Positions 4,928 to 6,391 of a stretch of DNA of 6,391 bases are shown here, piece by piece; the stretch's first letter is position 1, and the number at the start of each line of letters is the position of its first letter. The DNA is taken from assembly GCA_937998045.1 (NCBI GenBank), contig CALKVG010000689.1, positions 1 through 6,391 on the forward strand, in the 5' to 3' direction. The notes under the pieces were generated by a model, which saw only the letters and a list, made by a program, of their open reading frames with translations, was not told where the DNA came from and searched no databases. The DNA comes from an uncultured Myxococcales bacterium (GTDB lineage: Bacteria; Myxococcota_A; Polyangia; Polyangiales; Polyangiaceae). Made by a program: the position numbers and the translations under genes.

Positions 4928-6391
4928 CTATTGGGTACGGAGCCGCAGCATCTCCGCGGCGGCGCGCTTGGCCGCCTCGCCCACCTTGATGCCGCCGATC
5001 ATGCGCGCGATCTCGTCGATGCGCTCCTCCGGGGAGAGCCGCCGTACGTTCGTATGGGTGCGGCCGCGCGATTCGCTCTTCCCCACGACGAAATGGGCGT
5101 CGGCGAGGGCGGCGATCTGCGGGAGGTGCGTGATGCATACGACCTGCCGGTGACGGGCGATCTCGGCGATGGCGCGTCCGATCACCTCGGCGACCGCGCC
5201 GCCCACCCCCGCGTCGACCTCGTCGAAGACGTACGTGCCCGCGGGGCCGTTCCCGGCCAGCACCCGCTTCAGCGCCAGCAGAGCGCGCGAGAGCTCGCCT
5301 CCGCTCGCGATCTTGCGGAGCGGCCGCGGCTCCTCTCCGCGATTGGGCGCGATCAGGAACTCGACCCGATCGATCCCGGTGCGCGTCAAACGAGACCCAT
5401 CGACGAGCAGCGCGTCGCCGGACGCCGCGGCGGGCGTGACCTCGACGACGACGCGAGCTCTCCCCATGCCGAGCTGCGACAGCTCGCGCCCGATGGCGTC
5501 TGCAAGCTTGTCCGCGGCGCTGCGGCGCTTGCGCGAGAGCGAGCGCGAGCTGGCGGCGGCCTCGGCGAGGCGTCGCGCTCTCTCGGCTTCGAGCTGGGCG
5601 AGGCGTTCGGACGTGCTCGCCAGCGACTCGGCCTCCCGCGCGAGGGCGGCGCGGTACGCAAGGAGGTCGGCCGTGGCAGGGCCGTGCTTCCGCAAGAGCT
5701 TCTGCAACCGGAACGACCGCTCCTCCACCTCGCTCAGGCGCTCGGGGCTCGCCTCCACCGATTCGGCGTAACGGGCGAGGGCGCGCGCGGCGTCGCCGAG
5801 ATCGGCGCGCGCCGCCTCGAGCGTGCGAGCCAGCGGCGCGAGCGACCCATCGATGGCCGCCGCCTGGTCGATCTCCGTCGAGAGTCGCGCGAGCTCGTCG
5901 CAAATCGCCGCCTCCCCCTCGTACAGCCGGTCGGCGGCTCGCTGGGTGGCCGCCTTCAGCTTCTCGGCGTGGCGCAGGCGCGCGCGCTCGTGCTCGAGCT
6001 CCGCTTCCTCTCCCTCGCGCGGATCGACCTCGTCGATCTCGCGAGTCTGCCAGCGAAGGAAGTCTTCGCGCTCGGCTCGCCCCTTCTCCCGGGCGGTCGC
6101 GTCCTCGAGCTCGCGCGCAACCTCCGCCAGTCCCTCGACCAGCACCGCGACGTGGGCCCGCTCCTGTTCCAGTCCGCCGAAGGCGTCGAGGTACCCGACG
6201 TGGGTGGCGGGATCGGTGAGCGACACGCTCTCGTGCTGGGAGGCGATGTCGCACAGGTCCGCCGCGATGTCCGCGAGCTGCGACGCCGTGCAAAGGCGCC
6301 CGTTCACGTACGCGCGGCTGCGCGTCTCCGCCGCCCGACCGGCGGCGCCACCGGACGACTGCACGACGCGACGGACGACGAGCTCCCGGTC
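4928..6391 (-). CDS. recN: DNA repair protein RecN, 5' end beyond the window (last 487 aa)
   Basis: RecN is an SMC-like ATPase that acts early at DNA double-strand breaks, helping hold or align broken DNA for RecA-dependent recombination. Fragment residue 1 is at the right edge. The N-lobe keeps ELVVRR (3-8), RSRAYVNGR (24-32) and the SQHE motif (51-54). A long Glu/Arg/Ala-rich coiled coil (roughly 95-320) follows. The C-lobe has the ABC signature SGGELSR (363-369), Walker B TYVFDEVD (386-393) with D-loop AGVGG, and the switch histidine segment CITHLPQIAALAD (419-431). Walker A lies in the missing N-terminus, probably about 90-100 residues off the edge. An Ala/Gly-rich insert of about ten residues (14-23) lies between the VVRRV strand and RAYVNG. 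The stop is TAG at 4930-4928, 52 bp from the map stop. No SOS box can be judged because the promoter is outside. Confidence 0.98.
   Translation of the reverse strand, partial: DRELVVRRVVQSSGGAAGRAAETRSRAYVNGRLCTASQLADIAADLCDIASQHESVSLTDPATHVGYLDAFGGLEQERAHVAVLVEGLAEVARELEDATAREKGRAEREDFLRWQTREIDEVDPREGEEAELEHERARLRHAEKLKAATQRAADRLYEGEAAICDELARLSTEIDQAAAIDGSLAPLARTLEAARADLGDAARALARYAESVEASPERLSEVEERSFRLQKLLRKHGPATADLLAYRAALAREAESLASTSERLAQLEAERARRLAEAAASSRSLSRKRRSAADKLADAIGRELSQLGMGRARVVVEVTPAAASGDALLVDGSRLTRTGIDRVEFLIAPNRGEEPRPLRKIASGGELSRALLALKRVLAGNGPAGTYVFDEVDAGVGGAVAEVIGRAIAEIARHRQVVCITHLPQIAALADAHFVVGKSESRGRTHTNVRRLSPEERIDEIARMIGGIKVGEAAKRAAAEMLRLRTQ

Noticed and set aside
4623..6293. 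A 556-codon minus-strand frame overlapping recN
   Set aside because: It is a shifted-frame shadow of recN, extremely Arg/Gly/Ala-rich, with no motif.

Overview
The window is high-GC bacterial chromosome with six protein genes and no RNA gene, mobile element or CRISPR array that I could support. GC-rich codon use, paired FHA-domain proteins (one with a zinc ribbon), and poorly conserved exported proteins suggest Myxococcota, probably the Sorangium/Polyangia side. That assignment is inference from gene content and composition; there is no marker gene here that settles it.

Layout. Positions 1-597 (minus) hold the N-terminal part of an FHA protein that runs off the left edge. Positions 771-1685 (minus) hold a paralogous FHA protein with an inserted four-cysteine zinc ribbon. 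A non-coding stretch of about 400 bp (1737-2134) follows, carrying phased TTGCCGCT repeats. A small stand-alone NifU C-terminal-domain (Nfu) iron-sulfur protein lies at 2135-2401 (plus). It converges on an exported protein of unknown function at 2439-3281 (minus). That gene is divergent from a putative lipoprotein at 3376-4008 (plus), which is followed in the same direction by methionine aminopeptidase map at 4075-4875. map converges on recN (4928-6391, minus), whose 5' end lies beyond the right edge.

The genes do not form one pathway. They are a mix of housekeeping functions (MetAP, RecN, Nfu), phosphothreonine-dependent signalling (the FHA pair) and lineage-specific envelope proteins. The intergenic DNA is the more distinctive part. 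Both convergent junctions carry a nested hairpin whose outer stem starts in or touches the stop codon and has no T-tract. A third folded element sits just before map. A 16-bp perfect palindrome lies between the FHA genes, and a 9-bp-arm GATC-rich inverted repeat lies inside the exported-protein gene. I see no evidence of an undescribed multi-gene system; the findings are modest.
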